Positions 24,687 to 34,970 are shown, counted from the stretch's first letter. The stretch is DNA of 64,000 nucleotides from Bradyrhizobium murdochi (GCF_000472965.1 NZ_AXAU01000001.1:837162-901161); one strand, 5' to 3'. Notes: generated from the sequence alone by a model not told the origin. Program-made: numbers and translations.

Positions 24687-26698
24687 GACACAGCCGCCGG
24701 TTCGATTTCGGCAAGTTCGACGCCTTCGCCGACGATATCTCCGACCTTACACCTGATTTTCGTCAACACGCCCGCAAAGGGCGCGCGCAGGGTCTGCTCC
24801 ATCTTCATGACTTCCAGCGTCAGGATCGCCGCGCCCTTCTCCAGCGTCGCGCCTTCCTCGGCCAGCAACGCCACTACGGTCCCCGGCAGCGGCGCCACGA
24901 TCTTGTCCTCGCCGACCAGTTCCTCGGTCTCGCCGCCGAACGGATCGATCCAATGCAGTTCGAAGCGGCCGTTCCGGGTGCGGAGGTAAAGCTCATGGCC
25001 TTCGATCACCGCCGTGACGCGCGATTTTATGCCCTCGATCGTCAGATCGAAGCTGCCTTCTTCCGCGGACGAGGTCGCGAAAACGAACTCGTGCTTGCCG
25101 ATGGTCAGTTTCGACGGACCATTGCCATAGTGCAGCGTCACCTTGTGTTCGGCGCTCTGCCCCTGACGGAACGAGAACACCCGCTTCCGCTGGCCGACCG
25201 GCATCCACCCAAATGTCTGCCAGGGCGAATGCGCTTCCTTCCGCGCGGCGTTCTGCTCATCGACAACAATTGCCGCCACCGCGGCACAAAGCTCGAGGTC
25301 CCCCGCCGTCCCCGAGGATTCTGTCAGCTTCTTCAACTCGCGCTCGATGAAGCCGGTGTCGATGGTATTGGCGCGCACCTGCGGGTGCGTGACCAGCGCG
25401 GACAGGAACGGAATATTGGTGACGATGCCGCGGACGTCGGTCTCTTCCAGCCCACGGTTCAGCCGCTCGATCGCTGCCTGACGGGTCGGCGCCCATGCAA
25501 TGACCTTGGCAAGCATGGCATCGTAGTATGGCGACACCGCATCGCCGCTGCGATAGCCTGCATCGATCCGCAGGCCGTCGACCGCCTCAGGCGTGCGCCA
25601 GGTCCTGATCCGGCCGACTGACGGCATAAAATTCTTCTGCGGATTTTCGGCATAAACCCGCGCCTCGATGGCGTGTCCGTTCAGCTTGATCTCGTTCTGC
25701 GCTAACGGCAGCTTTTCGCCGAACGCCACCCGCAACTGCCATTCGACGAGATCGACGCCGGTGATGAGCTCGGTTACGGGATGCTCGACCTGCAGGCGGG
25801 TGTTCATTTCGATGAAGAACACCTCCTTGCCGTCGGAGACGAATTCGATGGTGCCGGCGCCGACATAGTTGACCGCGGCAGCCGCCTTGCGCGCAGCCGC
25901 GCAGACTGTTTCGCGTTGCTTGGCGTCCAGCGTCGGCGATGGCGCCTCCTCGACCACCTTCTGGTGCCGCCGCTGCAGCGTGCATTCACGCTCCCAGAGC
26001 GAGAGCAGATTGCCGTGGCTGTCGCCAATGATCTGCACCTCGATATGCCGGGGGTTTTGCACGAATTTCTCGATCAGCATGCGATCGTCGCCGAACGCAG
26101 CCTTCGCTTCGCGCTTGGCGCTGACGATCGCCGCCGCAAGCTCGCCGGCCGAATTGACCACACGCATGCCGCGCCCGCCGCCGCCGGCGGAAGCCTTGAC
26201 CAGAACGGGGAAGCCGATCTTCTCGGCGGCGTTCGCAAGCGTCGCCTCGTCCTGGGCCTCGCCGTGATAGCCGGGCACCAATGGCACGCCAGCCTTTTCC
26301 ATCAGCGCTTTCGAGCCGGACTTCGAGCCCATCGCCGTCATCATCTCGGCCGTGGGGCCGACGAACACCAAGCCCGCATTAAGACACGCCTGGGCGAATT
26401 CGGCATTCTCAGACAGAAAGCCGTAGCCGGGATGCACCGCCTCGGCGCCGGTCTGGCGCGCCGCGTCGATCACGCGCTCGACGTTGAGATAGCTATCGCG
26501 CGCCCGCGCCGGGCCGAGCAGCACGGCCTCGTCGGCCATGGCGACATGCATGGCGTCGCGGTCGGCCTCGGAGTAGACGGCGACGGTACGCAGCCCCATG
26601 GCCCGCGCGGAGCGGATCACACGGCAGGCGATCTCGCCGCGGTTGGCAATCAGCAGTGTGCAAAAACGCCGGTAAAGTTTCGAGCGGTCCATCGTCAC
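24683..26698 (-). CDS. mccA: 3-methylcrotonyl-CoA carboxylase alpha subunit (biotin carboxylase + carrier)
   Basis: 671 residues. Biotin carboxylase with [20 protein letters not shown] at the start, the ATP-grasp loop [10 protein letters not shown], and [13 protein letters not shown]. The linker is followed by a biotinyl domain with EVMKMEQ (biotinylated Lys about 632). It forms the holoenzyme with the beta subunit encoded just upstream and carboxylates methylcrotonyl-CoA. The GTG at 26698 overlaps the beta-subunit TGA (GTGA); an ATG two codons later at 26692 is the alternative. Propionyl-CoA carboxylase is argued against by the neighbours. Confidence 0.93.
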   Translation of the reverse strand: MTMDRSKLYRRFCTLLIANRGEIACRVIRSARAMGLRTVAVYSEADRDAMHVAMADEAVLLGPARARDSYLNVERVIDAARQTGAEAVHPGYGFLSENAEFAQACLNAGLVFVGPTAEMMTAMGSKSGSKALMEKAGVPLVPGYHGEAQDEATLANAAEKIGFPVLVKASAGGGGRGMRVVNSAGELAAAIVSAKREAKAAFGDDRMLIEKFVQNPRHIEVQIIGDSHGNLLSLWERECTLQRRHQKVVEEAPSPTLDAKQRETVCAAARKAAAAVNYVGAGTIEFVSDGKEVFFIEMNTRLQVEHPVTELITGVDLVEWQLRVAFGEKLPLAQNEIKLNGHAIEARVYAENPQKNFMPSVGRIRTWRTPEAVDGLRIDAGYRSGDAVSPYYDAMLAKVIAWAPTRQAAIERLNRGLEETDVRGIVTNIPFLSALVTHPQVRANTIDTGFIERELKKLTESSGTAGDLELCAAVAAIVVDEQNAARKEAHSPWQTFGWMPVGQRKRVFSFRQGQSAEHKVTLHYGNGPSKLTIGKHEFVFATSSAEEGSFDLTIEGIKSRVTAVIEGHELYLRTRNGRFELHWIDPFGGETEELVGEDKIVAPLPGTVVALLAEEGATLEKGAAILTLEVMKMEQTLRAPFAGVLTKIRCKVGDIVGEGVELAEIEPAAVS

Positions 26699-28299
26699 AT
26701 CCTGAACAGGCCGAATTTCGTGGGTTCAATCGGCGCGTTGGCCGCGGCGGACAGCCCAAGGCCCAACACCAGGCGGGTGTCGGCGGGATCGATCACGCCA
26801 TCATCCCACAGCCGCGCTGTGGCGTAATACGGATTGCCCTGGCTTTCATACTGGGCACGGATCGGCGCGCGGAACTTGTCCTCTTCCTCGGCCGACCAGC
26901 TTTCGCCCTTCGCCTCGATATTGTCGCGGCGGACCTGGCTCAGCACCATGGAGGCCTGCTCGCCGCCCATGACGGAGATGCGAGCATTTGGCCACATCCA
27001 GAGGAACCGCGGAGAATAGGCGCGGCCAGACATGCCGTAATTTCCGGCACCATAGGAACCGCCGATCACGACAGTGAATTTTGGCACGCCGGCGGTCGCG
27101 ACCGCCGTCACCAACTTGGCGCCGTCGCGCGCGATGCCACCGGCCTCGTATTTCTTGCCCACCATGAAGCCGGTAATGTTCTGCAAAAACACCAGCGGAA
27201 TATTGCGCTGGCAGCACAGCTCGATGAAGTGCGCGCCCTTCAGCGAGCTCTCGCTGAACAGGATGCCGTTGTTGGCGATGATGCCGACCGGATAGCCCCA
27301 GACATGAGCGAAGCCGCAAATCAGCGTCCCGCCGTAGAGCTTCTTGAACTCGTCGAACTCCGAGCCGTCGACGATCCGCGCGATGATGTCGTGGACGTCG
27401 AACGGCTTTCTGCCGTCGGCGGAGACCACGCCGTAGATTTCCTCGGCGGGAAACAGCGGCTCCCGCGGCTCGCGCATGTTCAGCACCGCGCGCGTCGGCG
27501 GCTTCAGCGTGGCGACGATGCGCCGCGCGATTCCGATAGCATGTGCATCGTTCTGCGCATAGTGATCGGTGACGCCGGAGTGGCGGGAATGCACGTCGGC
27601 GCCGCCGAGTTCTTCGGCGGATACCACCTCGCCGGTCGCGGCTTTCACCAGCGGCGGGCCGCCGAGAAAGATGGTGCCCTGATTGCGCACGATGATGCTC
27701 TCGTCCGACATCGCCGGCACATAGGCGCCGCCTGCGGTGCAGGAGCCCATTACGATGGCGATCTGCGGAATGCCCTGTGAGGACATCTGCGCCTGGTTAT
27801 AGAAGATGCGGCCGAAATGCCGCTCGTCCGGAAAGATTTCGTCCTGCAACGGCAGGAAGGCGCCGCCGGAATCGACCATGTAGACGCAGGGCAGATTGTT
27901 CTGGCGCGCGATATCCTGCGCGCGCAGATGCTTCTTCACCGTCATCGGATAATAGGTGCCGCCCTTGATGGTGGCGTCGTTGGCGACGATCACGCATTCG
28001 CGTCCCGAAATGCGCCCCACCCCGGTAATGACGCTCGCAGAATGGACGTCGCCGCCATAGAGCCCGTGGGCCGCGAGCGGCGACAATTCGAGAAACGCTG
28101 TGCCGGGATCGACCAGCAGGTCGACGCGCTCGCGCGCCAGCATCTTGCCCCTCGATGTATGCCGCTTGCGCGACACCTCGCCGCCGCCGCCGGCGACCAC
28201 CTTGAGCTTCTCGCGCAGTTCGGCCACGAGACCCCGCATCACGTCGGCATTGCGGGCAAACTCGGAGGACGTGGGATCGATGGTGGAATGAAGCGGCAT
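26695..28299 (-). CDS. mccB: 3-methylcrotonyl-CoA carboxylase beta subunit (carboxyltransferase)
   Basis: 534 residues, the usual length. [19 protein letters not shown] opens the acyl-CoA carboxyltransferase domain. [32 protein letters not shown] and [14 protein letters not shown] are typical of MCC beta, and the C-terminal [12 protein letters not shown] completes the crotonase-like half. The carboxyl group is passed from biotin to 3-methylcrotonyl-CoA. It lies between isovaleryl-CoA dehydrogenase (113-base gap) and the alpha subunit (overlap). Confidence 0.95.
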   Translation of the reverse strand: MPLHSTIDPTSSEFARNADVMRGLVAELREKLKVVAGGGGEVSRKRHTSRGKMLARERVDLLVDPGTAFLELSPLAAHGLYGGDVHSASVITGVGRISGRECVIVANDATIKGGTYYPMTVKKHLRAQDIARQNNLPCVYMVDSGGAFLPLQDEIFPDERHFGRIFYNQAQMSSQGIPQIAIVMGSCTAGGAYVPAMSDESIIVRNQGTIFLGGPPLVKAATGEVVSAEELGGADVHSRHSGVTDHYAQNDAHAIGIARRIVATLKPPTRAVLNMREPREPLFPAEEIYGVVSADGRKPFDVHDIIARIVDGSEFDEFKKLYGGTLICGFAHVWGYPVGIIANNGILFSESSLKGAHFIELCCQRNIPLVFLQNITGFMVGKKYEAGGIARDGAKLVTAVATAGVPKFTVVIGGSYGAGNYGMSGRAYSPRFLWMWPNARISVMGGEQASMVLSQVRRDNIEAKGESWSAEEEDKFRAPIRAQYESQGNPYYATARLWDDGVIDPADTRLVLGLGLSAAANAPIEPTKFGLFRM

Positions 28300-28412
28300 G
28301 ATCGGCGTTTTCTTTGGATGCGAGGGAGCCGTTGGAATGGCTTCAGAACGGCCGGAGCGTAACGTTCGAGGAAGATATGACAGCCTGTATCATCTGTGCC
28401 TCGGTGTGAAGT

Positions 28413-29585
28413 TCAAGCCGTCATTTCGAACAGCTCCCGCCCGATCAGCGTGCGGCGGATTTCGCTGGTGCCGGCGCCGATCTCGTAGAGTTTGGCGTCG
28501 CGCAACAGCCGCCCGGTCGGATAGTCGTTGATATAGCCGTTGCCGCCAAGGAGCTGGATGGCGTCGAGCGCGCATTGCGTCGCCTTCTCGGCGGCGTAGA
28601 GGATCGCGCCGGCGGCGTCCTCGCGCGTGGTCTCGCCGCGGTCGCAGGCCTTGGCCACCGCATAGACATAGGCGCGCGAGGCGTTCATCGTGGTGTACAT
28701 GTCGGCGATCTTGCCCTGCACGAGCTGAAACGAGCCGATCGGCTCGCCGAACTGCTTGCGCTCGTGCACGTAAGGCAGCACCACGTCCATGCAGGCCTGC
28801 ATGATGCCGATCGGGCCAGCGGCCAGCACCGCGCGCTCGTAGTCGAGGCCAGACATCAACACGTTGACGCCGCGGCCGACCTCGCTCAGCACATTCTCCT
28901 CGGGGACTTCGCAATCCTCGAACAAGAGTTCACAGGTGTCGGAGCCGCGCATGCCAAGCTTGTCGAGCTTCTGCGCGGTGGAAAATCCCTTCATGCCCTT
29001 TTCGATGAGGAAGGCGGTGATGCCGCGCGGGCCGGCTTGGGCATCGGTCTTGGCGTAGACCACCAGCGTGTCCGCCTCAGGGCCGTTGGTGATCCACATC
29101 TTGTTGCCGTTGAGCACGAAGCGGTCGCCCTTCTTCTCGGCGCGGGTCTTCATCGAAACCACGTCCGAGCCGGCACCTGGTTCGGACATCGCCAGCGAGC
29201 CGACATGTTCGCCCGAGATCAATTTCGGCAGGTATTTGCGCTTCTGTGCATCACTGCCGTTGCGGCGGATCTGGTTGACGCAGAGGTTGGAATGGGCGCC
29301 ATAGGACAGGCCGACGGAGGCGGACGCCCGCGACATCTCTTCCAGCGCAATGCAATGTTCGAGATAGCCGAGGCCGGCGCCGCCATATTCCTCTTCCACC
29401 GTGATGCCGTGCAGGCCGAGCGCGCCGATCTTGGGCCAGAGGTCGCGCGGGAACTGGTTGCTGCGGTCGATCTCGGCGGCACGCGGGGCGATCTCGTTTT
29501 GCGAAAATGAATGCACGGTTTCGCGGATTGCGTCGGCGGTCTCGCCGAGGTCGAAATTGAGGAGCAGCGCCCGGTTTGAGGCCAT
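28413..29585 (-). CDS. ivd: Isovaleryl-CoA dehydrogenase
   Basis: 390 residues from the second of two adjacent ATGs (29588 and 29585); AAGGGTGGA just upstream fits the second. Acyl-CoA dehydrogenase fold with [59 protein letters not shown] and the C-terminal [22 protein letters not shown] holds the glutamate position characteristic of isovaleryl-CoA dehydrogenases. FAD flavoprotein catalysing the first committed step after branched-chain keto-acid oxidation of leucine. First gene of the leucine operon, divergent from TetR. Confidence 0.93.
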   Translation of the reverse strand: MASNRALLLNFDLGETADAIRETVHSFSQNEIAPRAAEIDRSNQFPRDLWPKIGALGLHGITVEEEYGGAGLGYLEHCIALEEMSRASASVGLSYGAHSNLCVNQIRRNGSDAQKRKYLPKLISGEHVGSLAMSEPGAGSDVVSMKTRAEKKGDRFVLNGNKMWITNGPEADTLVVYAKTDAQAGPRGITAFLIEKGMKGFSTAQKLDKLGMRGSDTCELLFEDCEVPEENVLSEVGRGVNVLMSGLDYERAVLAAGPIGIMQACMDVVLPYVHERKQFGEPIGSFQLVQGKIADMYTTMNASRAYVYAVAKACDRGETTREDAAGAILYAAEKATQCALDAIQLLGGNGYINDYPTGRLLRDAKLYEIGAGTSEIRRTLIGRELFEMTA

Positions 29586-29613
29586 CATTCCACCCTTGCG
29601 TTTCCTTCGAATT

Positions 29614-29629
29614 AAACGATCATACGTTT
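29614..29629. promoter_or_regulatory. Candidate TetR operator in the ivd/tetR divergent promoter
   Basis: AAACG at 29614-29618 and CGTTT at 29625-29629 form a 5-bp inverted repeat with a 6-base centre, 28 bases upstream of ivd. Its place between divergent genes and its size fit a TetR-family dimer site. The evidence is positional. Confidence 0.4.
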
Positions 29630-29769
29630 TTTTACTACCCTCGCAAGTGAGACCTGATGTTACCCAAATAATCGCCGCAGCCAATTGAAATTACTATATT
29701 TTCATGCCAGTATTATACGATCGCCTGCTCGTTTCCGGAGGGCGAATACCCTCCACTCCCAGAGGTCCA

Positions 29770-30438
29770 ATGGCGCGAACGATCGGCTCACACGGCCCCA
29801 AGACGATGGAGGCGATCCGCAAAGCCGGTCTGCGCCTGATCTTCGAGCGCGGCTACGCCGCGATGAGCCTGCGCCAGCTTGCGGCCGAAGTCGGGATCCA
29901 GTCGGGCTCGCTCTACAATCACATCTCGACCAAGCAGGAATTGCTGTTCGTGCTGGTACGGGACCACATCAACGAGCTGCTGCGCCAGCTCGATCGTGCC
30001 CTGCAGGGGAAACAGGGGCCGGCCGACAAGCTCCGTGCCTTCGTCGCCTTTCACGTCAGCTACCACATGACCAAGAAGCGCGAGGTCTTCATCGCCAATT
30101 CCGAGCTGCGAAGCCTGGAGCCGAAGAACTACGAGGAGATCGTGGCGCTGCGCGGCGCCTATGAGCGGCGGCTTGCGGACATCCTCACCGAGGGTGTCAC
30201 GGAAGGCGAGTTCGAGGTCGTCGACATCCAGGTGGCGACGTTTGCGATCCTGTCGCTCCTGACCGGCCTCACTGCCTGGTACCGGCCCGGCGGGCGGCTC
30301 ACCAAGGAGGCGATCGTCGCCGCCCATGAGAAGCTGGTGCTATCGGGCGTCGCTCCTGGCGCGACGCCTGCGCGAACGCAAACCAAGCGCGTGCTCTCCC
30401 CTGATGTCACGGCTCGCGGCAGGCCGGAGGGCGGATGA
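29770..30438 (+). CDS. TetR-family transcriptional regulator
   Basis: 222 residues from the ATG at 29770, directly after AGAGGTCCA. The N-terminal helix-turn-helix is GYAAMSLRQLAAEVGIQSGSLYNHISTKQELL, followed by an all-helical ligand domain. It is divergent from the isovaleryl-CoA dehydrogenase operon, so it most likely represses leucine degradation and responds to an acyl-CoA intermediate. TetR regulators (LiuQ type) are known to do this in some proteobacteria, whereas many alphaproteobacteria use MerR-type LiuR. Seven bases separate it from the Lrp-type gene. Confidence 0.85.
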   Translation: MARTIGSHGPKTMEAIRKAGLRLIFERGYAAMSLRQLAAEVGIQSGSLYNHISTKQELLFVLVRDHINELLRQLDRALQGKQGPADKLRAFVAFHVSYHMTKKREVFIANSELRSLEPKNYEEIVALRGAYERRLADILTEGVTEGEFEVVDIQVATFAILSLLTGLTAWYRPGGRLTKEAIVAAHEKLVLSGVAPGATPARTQTKRVLSPDVTARGRPEGG

Positions 30439-30445
30439 GGTGCCG

Positions 30446-30943
30446 ATGACGGAACGCCAACCCCTCGACGAATTCGACCTGAAAATCCTGTCCGAGTTGC
30501 AGAAGGATGGACGCATCCGCAACAATGAGCTGGCGGACAGGGTCGGCCTCTCGGAGCCTCCGTGCCGGCGCCGCGTTCGGTCCTTGCGCGAGCGCGGCTA
30601 TGTCAGTGCCATCAAAGCCACGCTCGACGAAAAGCTCCTTGGCTACGAGGTTATTTCCTACGTATTGATTCAGTTGCAGAGCCAGGCTCAGGCGACGTTA
30701 CAGGCGTTCGAAAAATCGATCGCGGCAATACCGCTGGTCCAGCAGAGCTGGCGCATTTCGGGCGATGCCGATTATCTGCTCAAATGCGTGGCGCGAAACG
30801 TCGAGGGCATGCACCAGCAGCTTCTGCAATTTTCAGCGATGCCCGAGGTCCGCAATATCAGAACGTTCCCGGTGCTTGGCGTCGCCAAGGATGCGCCGCT
30901 GCCGATATCCCCAAATCCGGCGGCATCTGACCCGGGGCAGTAG
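30446..30943 (+). CDS. Lrp/AsnC-family transcriptional regulator
   Basis: 165 residues from the ATG at 30446 (GAGG five bases upstream). LDEFDLKILSELQKDGRIRNN begins the winged helix and ADRVGLSEPPCRRRVRSLRERG is the recognition helix, followed by the RAM ligand-binding domain. It probably senses an amino acid; leucine would fit its place behind TetR and beside the leucine operon, but that is inference. It is co-transcribed with TetR. Confidence 0.87.
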   Translation: MTERQPLDEFDLKILSELQKDGRIRNNELADRVGLSEPPCRRRVRSLRERGYVSAIKATLDEKLLGYEVISYVLIQLQSQAQATLQAFEKSIAAIPLVQQSWRISGDADYLLKCVARNVEGMHQQLLQFSAMPEVRNIRTFPVLGVAKDAPLPISPNPAASDPGQ

Positions 30944-30981
30944 GCCCCACGTCTACCGCGCCGATCGGGCGCTTAGCTCTA

Positions 30982-31114
30982 CTGCGTCATAAGCCCCTCA
31001 TGGTGAGGAGCGCGAAGCGCGTCTCGAACCATGAGGCCCCGTCTGTGGCCCTACATCCTTCGAGACGCCCGCTCTGCGGGCTCCTCAGGATGAGGGGTTT
31101 GAGCGGCTGTGACG
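30982..31114. repeat. Dispersed palindromic repeat, copy 2 (133 bp)
   Basis: Same sequence as 23643-23773 with a handful of differences, in the same orientation. It lies between the convergent Lrp and NDUFS4-like genes and ends five bases from the latter's stop codon. Together with copy 1 it brackets the whole leucine cassette. Confidence 0.85.
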
Positions 31115-31118
31115 GAGA

Positions 31119-31424
31119 TTAGTGGGTCCAGGGCTCGACGCGCTTGAAGGCGAAATTGTCGGCGTAAGCGGCCGGCCGGCGCGCCGCATCCTTGGGCTCG
31201 ATCACCTGGTAGGCGATGCCCTTGCGCTCGCAATAGGCGATCGCGTCTTCCTTGGTGTCGAAGCGCAAGGTGAGCTGCTGCTTCATGTCGGAGGACGAGG
31301 TCCAGCCCATCAGCGGCTCGATCGCCCGCGGCTGCTCGGGCTCGTAATCGAGCTGCCATTCCTGGGTCTGGGCCCTTCCCGATTGCATCGCGTTCTTGGC
31401 AGGCTTGAAAATGCGGGCGGTCAT
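31119..31424 (-). CDS. NDUFS4-type accessory subunit of respiratory complex I
   Basis: 101 residues starting MTARIFKPAKNAMQSGRAQT, the bacterial ETC complex I NDUFS4 (18 kDa) family. WQLDYEPEQPRAIEPLMGW and SSSDMKQQLTLRFDTKEDA are the conserved blocks, with KRVEPWTH at the C-terminus. This supernumerary NADH dehydrogenase subunit is characteristic of alphaproteobacteria and mitochondria. It stands alone, away from any nuo operon. Confidence 0.92.
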   Translation of the reverse strand: MTARIFKPAKNAMQSGRAQTQEWQLDYEPEQPRAIEPLMGWTSSSDMKQQLTLRFDTKEDAIAYCERKGIAYQVIEPKDAARRPAAYADNFAFKRVEPWTH

Positions 31425-31647
31425 TGGATGGTCGGGTCCTCAAGCGATATGGAAGCGTTTGGTGGAAACGGCCGGGATAGTATAGAGACACCTTTCAGGA
31501 ATTTGATCGGTGATTCCGGAAACCCGGATGTACCATTTCCGTGCCGGTATAGTCATTATGCCGTAATGTGACAATCCAGGGCTATCCGGCGCCCGGGACC
31601 CGGTCTTGCGGCGCGATCTTACCGAAAGCATCACGAAGCGGCACCCC

Positions 31648-32793
31648 ATGAAAATCAACGCTACCCTGCCAGAAAAAGGACGCGACCTCCGGCTCGACCT
31701 GTTTCGCGGAATCGCGAACTGGGCGATCTATCTGGACCATATTCCAGACAATGTCGTGAACTGGATCACCACCCGCAATTACGGGTTTAGCGACGCCGCC
31801 GACCTGTTCGTCTTCATTTCCGGCTATACCGCCTCGTTCGTCTATGCCCGGATGATGCTCGAGCGCGGCTTCATCGTCGGCGCCACCCGGCTGACCAAGC
31901 GCGTCTGGCAGCTTTATGTCGCCCATATCATCCTGTTCGTGATCTATATCGCCTCGATCAGCTATCTGGCGCTGCGCTTTGGCGACTCCGAACTGGTCAA
32001 CGAATTCAACGTCGCCGTCCTGGTCGACAATGCGACCGAAACGCTGCGGCAGGGCTTGTTCCTGAAGTTCAAGCCGCTCAATCTCGACGTGCTGCCGCTC
32101 TACATCGTGCTGATGGGCCTGTTCCCGCCGGTGCTGTGGATCATGCTGCGCCAGCCCAACTGGACCATGCTGGCCGCGATCGTGCTGTGGCTGGTGTCGC
32201 GGCAGACCGGCTGGAACCTGCCCGCCTATCCGATCGGCACCTGGTACTTCAACCCGTTCGCCTGGCAGGTGCTGTTCGTATTCGGCGCATGGTGCGCGCT
32301 CGGCGGTGCCCGCAAGAACATGCACATCATCAACGCACCGATCACGCTATATCTATGCATCGCCTACCTGATCCTGGCGCTGGTCATGACCATGGCCGGC
32401 CGGTTTCCGGCGTTCGGCGAGTTGTTCCCGCAATGGCTCTATTCGATGTTCAACCCGAACGACAAGACCAACCTCGCGCCCTACCGCTTCCTGCACTTCG
32501 TGGCGATCGTGATCCTGGTCATTCGTTTCGTACCGAAGGAATGGCCGGGACTGGAGTGGAAGATCTTCGATCCGCTGGTGGTCTGCGGCCAGCAGTCGCT
32601 CGCCGTGTTCTGCGTCGGCGTGTTCCTATCGTTCGTCGGGCATTTCGAACTGTCGATGAGCACAGGCTCGCTGTTCGCGCAGATCTTCGTCAGCGTGACC
32701 GGCATCGCGATCATGACCATCGTGGCCTATTACATTTCCTGGTCGAAGCGGCAGGACAAGCCGCTCAAGCCGGCAGCGCCGAAAGCCGCCTGA
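31648..32793 (+). CDS. opgC: OpgC membrane acyltransferase (glucan succinylation)
   Basis: 381 residues from the ATG at 31648; an upstream in-frame start at 31606 adds a non-conserved stretch. About ten transmembrane helices, with the OpgC hallmarks DLRLDLFRGIANWAIYLDHI near the N-terminus and YGFSDAADLFVFISGYTA. OpgC proteins add succinyl groups to osmoregulated periplasmic glucans, which in rhizobia matter for hypo-osmotic growth and host interaction. The glucan synthase is not in the window. Convergent with the carbamoyltransferase, 30 bases between stop codons. Confidence 0.9.
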   Translation: MKINATLPEKGRDLRLDLFRGIANWAIYLDHIPDNVVNWITTRNYGFSDAADLFVFISGYTASFVYARMMLERGFIVGATRLTKRVWQLYVAHIILFVIYIASISYLALRFGDSELVNEFNVAVLVDNATETLRQGLFLKFKPLNLDVLPLYIVLMGLFPPVLWIMLRQPNWTMLAAIVLWLVSRQTGWNLPAYPIGTWYFNPFAWQVLFVFGAWCALGGARKNMHIINAPITLYLCIAYLILALVMTMAGRFPAFGELFPQWLYSMFNPNDKTNLAPYRFLHFVAIVILVIRFVPKEWPGLEWKIFDPLVVCGQQSLAVFCVGVFLSFVGHFELSMSTGSLFAQIFVSVTGIAIMTIVAYYISWSKRQDKPLKPAAPKAA

Positions 32794-32823
32794 GCGGCTT
32801 TCGGCTGAATCGCGGCGGCCGGT

Positions 32824-34635
32824 TCAGGCCGGCTGCGCGGTCGACGCCACGAGCGTCCGCACGTCGGCGTAGATGTTGACCAGCGGTGCGACCACCTTGT
32901 GCATCGCGTTCTTCGATACGATGGTGTCGTGCATGACCAGATGATCGACGCCCGTGGTCAGGAAGCAGTTCACGGCATCCTGCGGCGTTTCCACGATGGG
33001 CTCGCCCTTGATGTTGAATGAGGTGTTGATCAGCACGGGAACGCCGGTCAAGGCCTCGAATTCCTTCAGCAGGCGGTAGAGCATCGGATTGGTTTCTTCG
33101 CGCACGGTCTGGACGCGTGCAGTGCCATCGACATGCACGATCGCGGGAATCTTGTCGCGCCATTCAGGGCGAACCGGCTTGGCGATCAGCATGAAGGGCG
33201 AATCTTCCTCGCCTTCAAAAATTTCCTTCATGCGCTCGGCCAGCACGATCGGCGCGAACGGCCGGAACGCCTGCCGGTGCTTCACGCGGCTGTTGAGGAT
33301 GTCCTTCATCTCACCCTTGCGTGGATCGGCCAGCAGGCTGCGGTTGCCGAGCGCGCGCGGCCCGAATTCCGAGCGGTCCTGAAACCAGCCGATCACCTTC
33401 TGGTCGGCCAGCAGTTTGGCGGTGTCGCGGCAGACATTGTCGCTCCTGACGGCGTCGACCTGGATCCGCACCAGAAACTTCTGCAACTCCTTGGCGGCCT
33501 CCTGGTCGCTGTAGCGCCTGCCGACATAGGCGTGATCCATCACGAAGGCGCGGCGTTGCTTCAGGATTTCGAGCCAGCCGTAGTAGGCACAGCCGATTGC
33601 AATGCCGTCATCGCCGGCCGCCGGCTGGACCCAGACGTTCTCGAAACCGGCTTCGCGGGCGACGCGCCCATTCGCCACGCAATTCAGTGCGACGCCGCCG
33701 GCCATACAGAGGTTCTTCGCGCCGGTGGTTTCGCGCAACCATCGGGCACGGGCCAGCAGCACGTTCTCGGTGTCGTCCTGCGTGCGCCAGGCCAGGTCCT
33801 CCCAGTGCCGCATCGCGGGGTGTTTTTCCCAGTTGCTTCCGGGTTCGAACACGTAAGGCTGCTTGAAGTCGGCGCTCCAGTGCGGCACGTGCAGCTTGCC
33901 GTCGTGCAGTTCGAGCAAATGCTTGACCTGATCGCGGCGGCCATAGGGCGCCAGTCCCATCAGCTCGCCGCACTTGTTCCAGTCGCCGAAGATATAGGTC
34001 GAGGCGCGACTGTAGAGCGCGCCCAGCCCGGGCATGGTGTAGAACTCATCGCTCAGGAAGCCGCGGTCCGGCTCCATCCAGACCTTTTTGACGCATTCCA
34101 GCGTCGTGCCGCTGAACTTGTAATAGCTCTCCGATTCTCGTGCCAGCGGCGTCGCCGTGTCGCTGGCAGGAAACGATTCCATGACGTCGGAGCGATAGCT
34201 GCCGACGCCGTCGACGATCATCACGACGCCGTCTTCGAACGGCGACACCGCGAACGCGCTGTAGGCGTGCGCGAGATGATGGGAGATCGTCACCAACTTG
34301 TCCGAATGCTTCAGATAGAGCGGATGCTTGGCCGCCTCGTCGCGCTCGAACTCCGGCAGGAAGCCCGGCGCGTCGAAATAGACCAGCCGCTCTTCCATTT
34401 CCGGGACCGGCAGGATGTAGCAATTGCGTACCACCAGATCGACGTCGTCGAGCGTAATGCCTTCGGCTTCGAGGCAATAATCGATCACTTCCTTGTAGAA
34501 GCCCGAAGCGTGCTTGGTCCGCGTGATCCGCTCCTTGGCGATCGCAAATGCAATGGCGCCGTCGCGCAACAGGCAGGCGCTGACATCATGGTCATAGGTG
34601 TTCAGACCAAGGACATAAGTGTGTTTTTTTGGCAT
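32824..34635 (-). CDS. O-carbamoyltransferase, NodU/CmcH family
   Basis: 603 residues. The N-terminal Kae1-like domain shows VLGLNTYDHDVSACLL, metal-site histidines in HHLAHAYSAF, and later CMAGGVALNCVANG and GDDGIAIGCA. The C-terminal YrdC-like domain has RSEFGPRALGNRSLLADPR and VLINTSFNIKGEPIV. Enzymes of this family transfer carbamoyl from carbamoyl phosphate to a hydroxyl of a sugar or antibiotic. NodU acts on Nod factor, but there are no nod genes or nod boxes here, so a surface glycan or glycolipid is more likely. It stands as a single gene. Confidence 0.92.
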   Translation of the reverse strand: MPKKHTYVLGLNTYDHDVSACLLRDGAIAFAIAKERITRTKHASGFYKEVIDYCLEAEGITLDDVDLVVRNCYILPVPEMEERLVYFDAPGFLPEFERDEAAKHPLYLKHSDKLVTISHHLAHAYSAFAVSPFEDGVVMIVDGVGSYRSDVMESFPASDTATPLARESESYYKFSGTTLECVKKVWMEPDRGFLSDEFYTMPGLGALYSRASTYIFGDWNKCGELMGLAPYGRRDQVKHLLELHDGKLHVPHWSADFKQPYVFEPGSNWEKHPAMRHWEDLAWRTQDDTENVLLARARWLRETTGAKNLCMAGGVALNCVANGRVAREAGFENVWVQPAAGDDGIAIGCAYYGWLEILKQRRAFVMDHAYVGRRYSDQEAAKELQKFLVRIQVDAVRSDNVCRDTAKLLADQKVIGWFQDRSEFGPRALGNRSLLADPRKGEMKDILNSRVKHRQAFRPFAPIVLAERMKEIFEGEEDSPFMLIAKPVRPEWRDKIPAIVHVDGTARVQTVREETNPMLYRLLKEFEALTGVPVLINTSFNIKGEPIVETPQDAVNCFLTTGVDHLVMHDTIVSKNAMHKVVAPLVNIYADVRTLVASTAQPA

Positions 34636-34817
34636 GGGTACTCGTCAGGAGAGGATCGTCTTGCGCTGAGAAATGGAAATCGTGTCGACATCAAGTTGCT
34701 GGCGTGGCGTTGCCGTAGCTTCTTTCGAAATTCTGCAGCGCACAACCATCAGTGTTCAGCAAGTATTCAGGAAGATGAATGGCGCAACGCAAGAATCCTC
34801 GGCAGACCGGCTGTAAC

Positions 34818-34846
34818 TTGACCTTACCTGCCCTTCTCAATAAAGT
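34818..34846 (+). promoter_or_regulatory. Possible sigma-70 promoter in the 34636-34970 gap
   Basis: TTGACC at 34818-34823 and TAAAGT at 34841-34846 with a 17-base spacer, upstream of the Gly-rich protein gene (a leader of about 118 bases). The rest of the 335-base gap between the carbamoyltransferase start and this gene is relatively AT-rich and shows no gene. Confidence 0.3.
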
Positions 34847-34970
34847 CCCGAAAGCTCGAAAGAACCTTGTAAAATATTGTCTTAGCGCATCTGAACCGAA
34901 AGCTTTCTCGCGCGTCTTAGTGAGACGGTGCCGAAGTTCAGATGTTTGGAAGTGACCGGGAGATTCTCGA

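Noticed and set aside
32824..34635. Evidence for a symbiosis island because of the NodU-family gene
   Set aside because: No other nod, nif or type III genes, nod boxes, insertion sequences or integrases occur in 64 kb, and base composition does not change around it.
33133..34821. Long open frame (562 codons) on the plus strand opposite the carbamoyltransferase
   Set aside because: It is antisense to a gene with complete family motifs, and its translation is Arg/Gly/His-rich without domains, a common artefact of high-GC codon bias.
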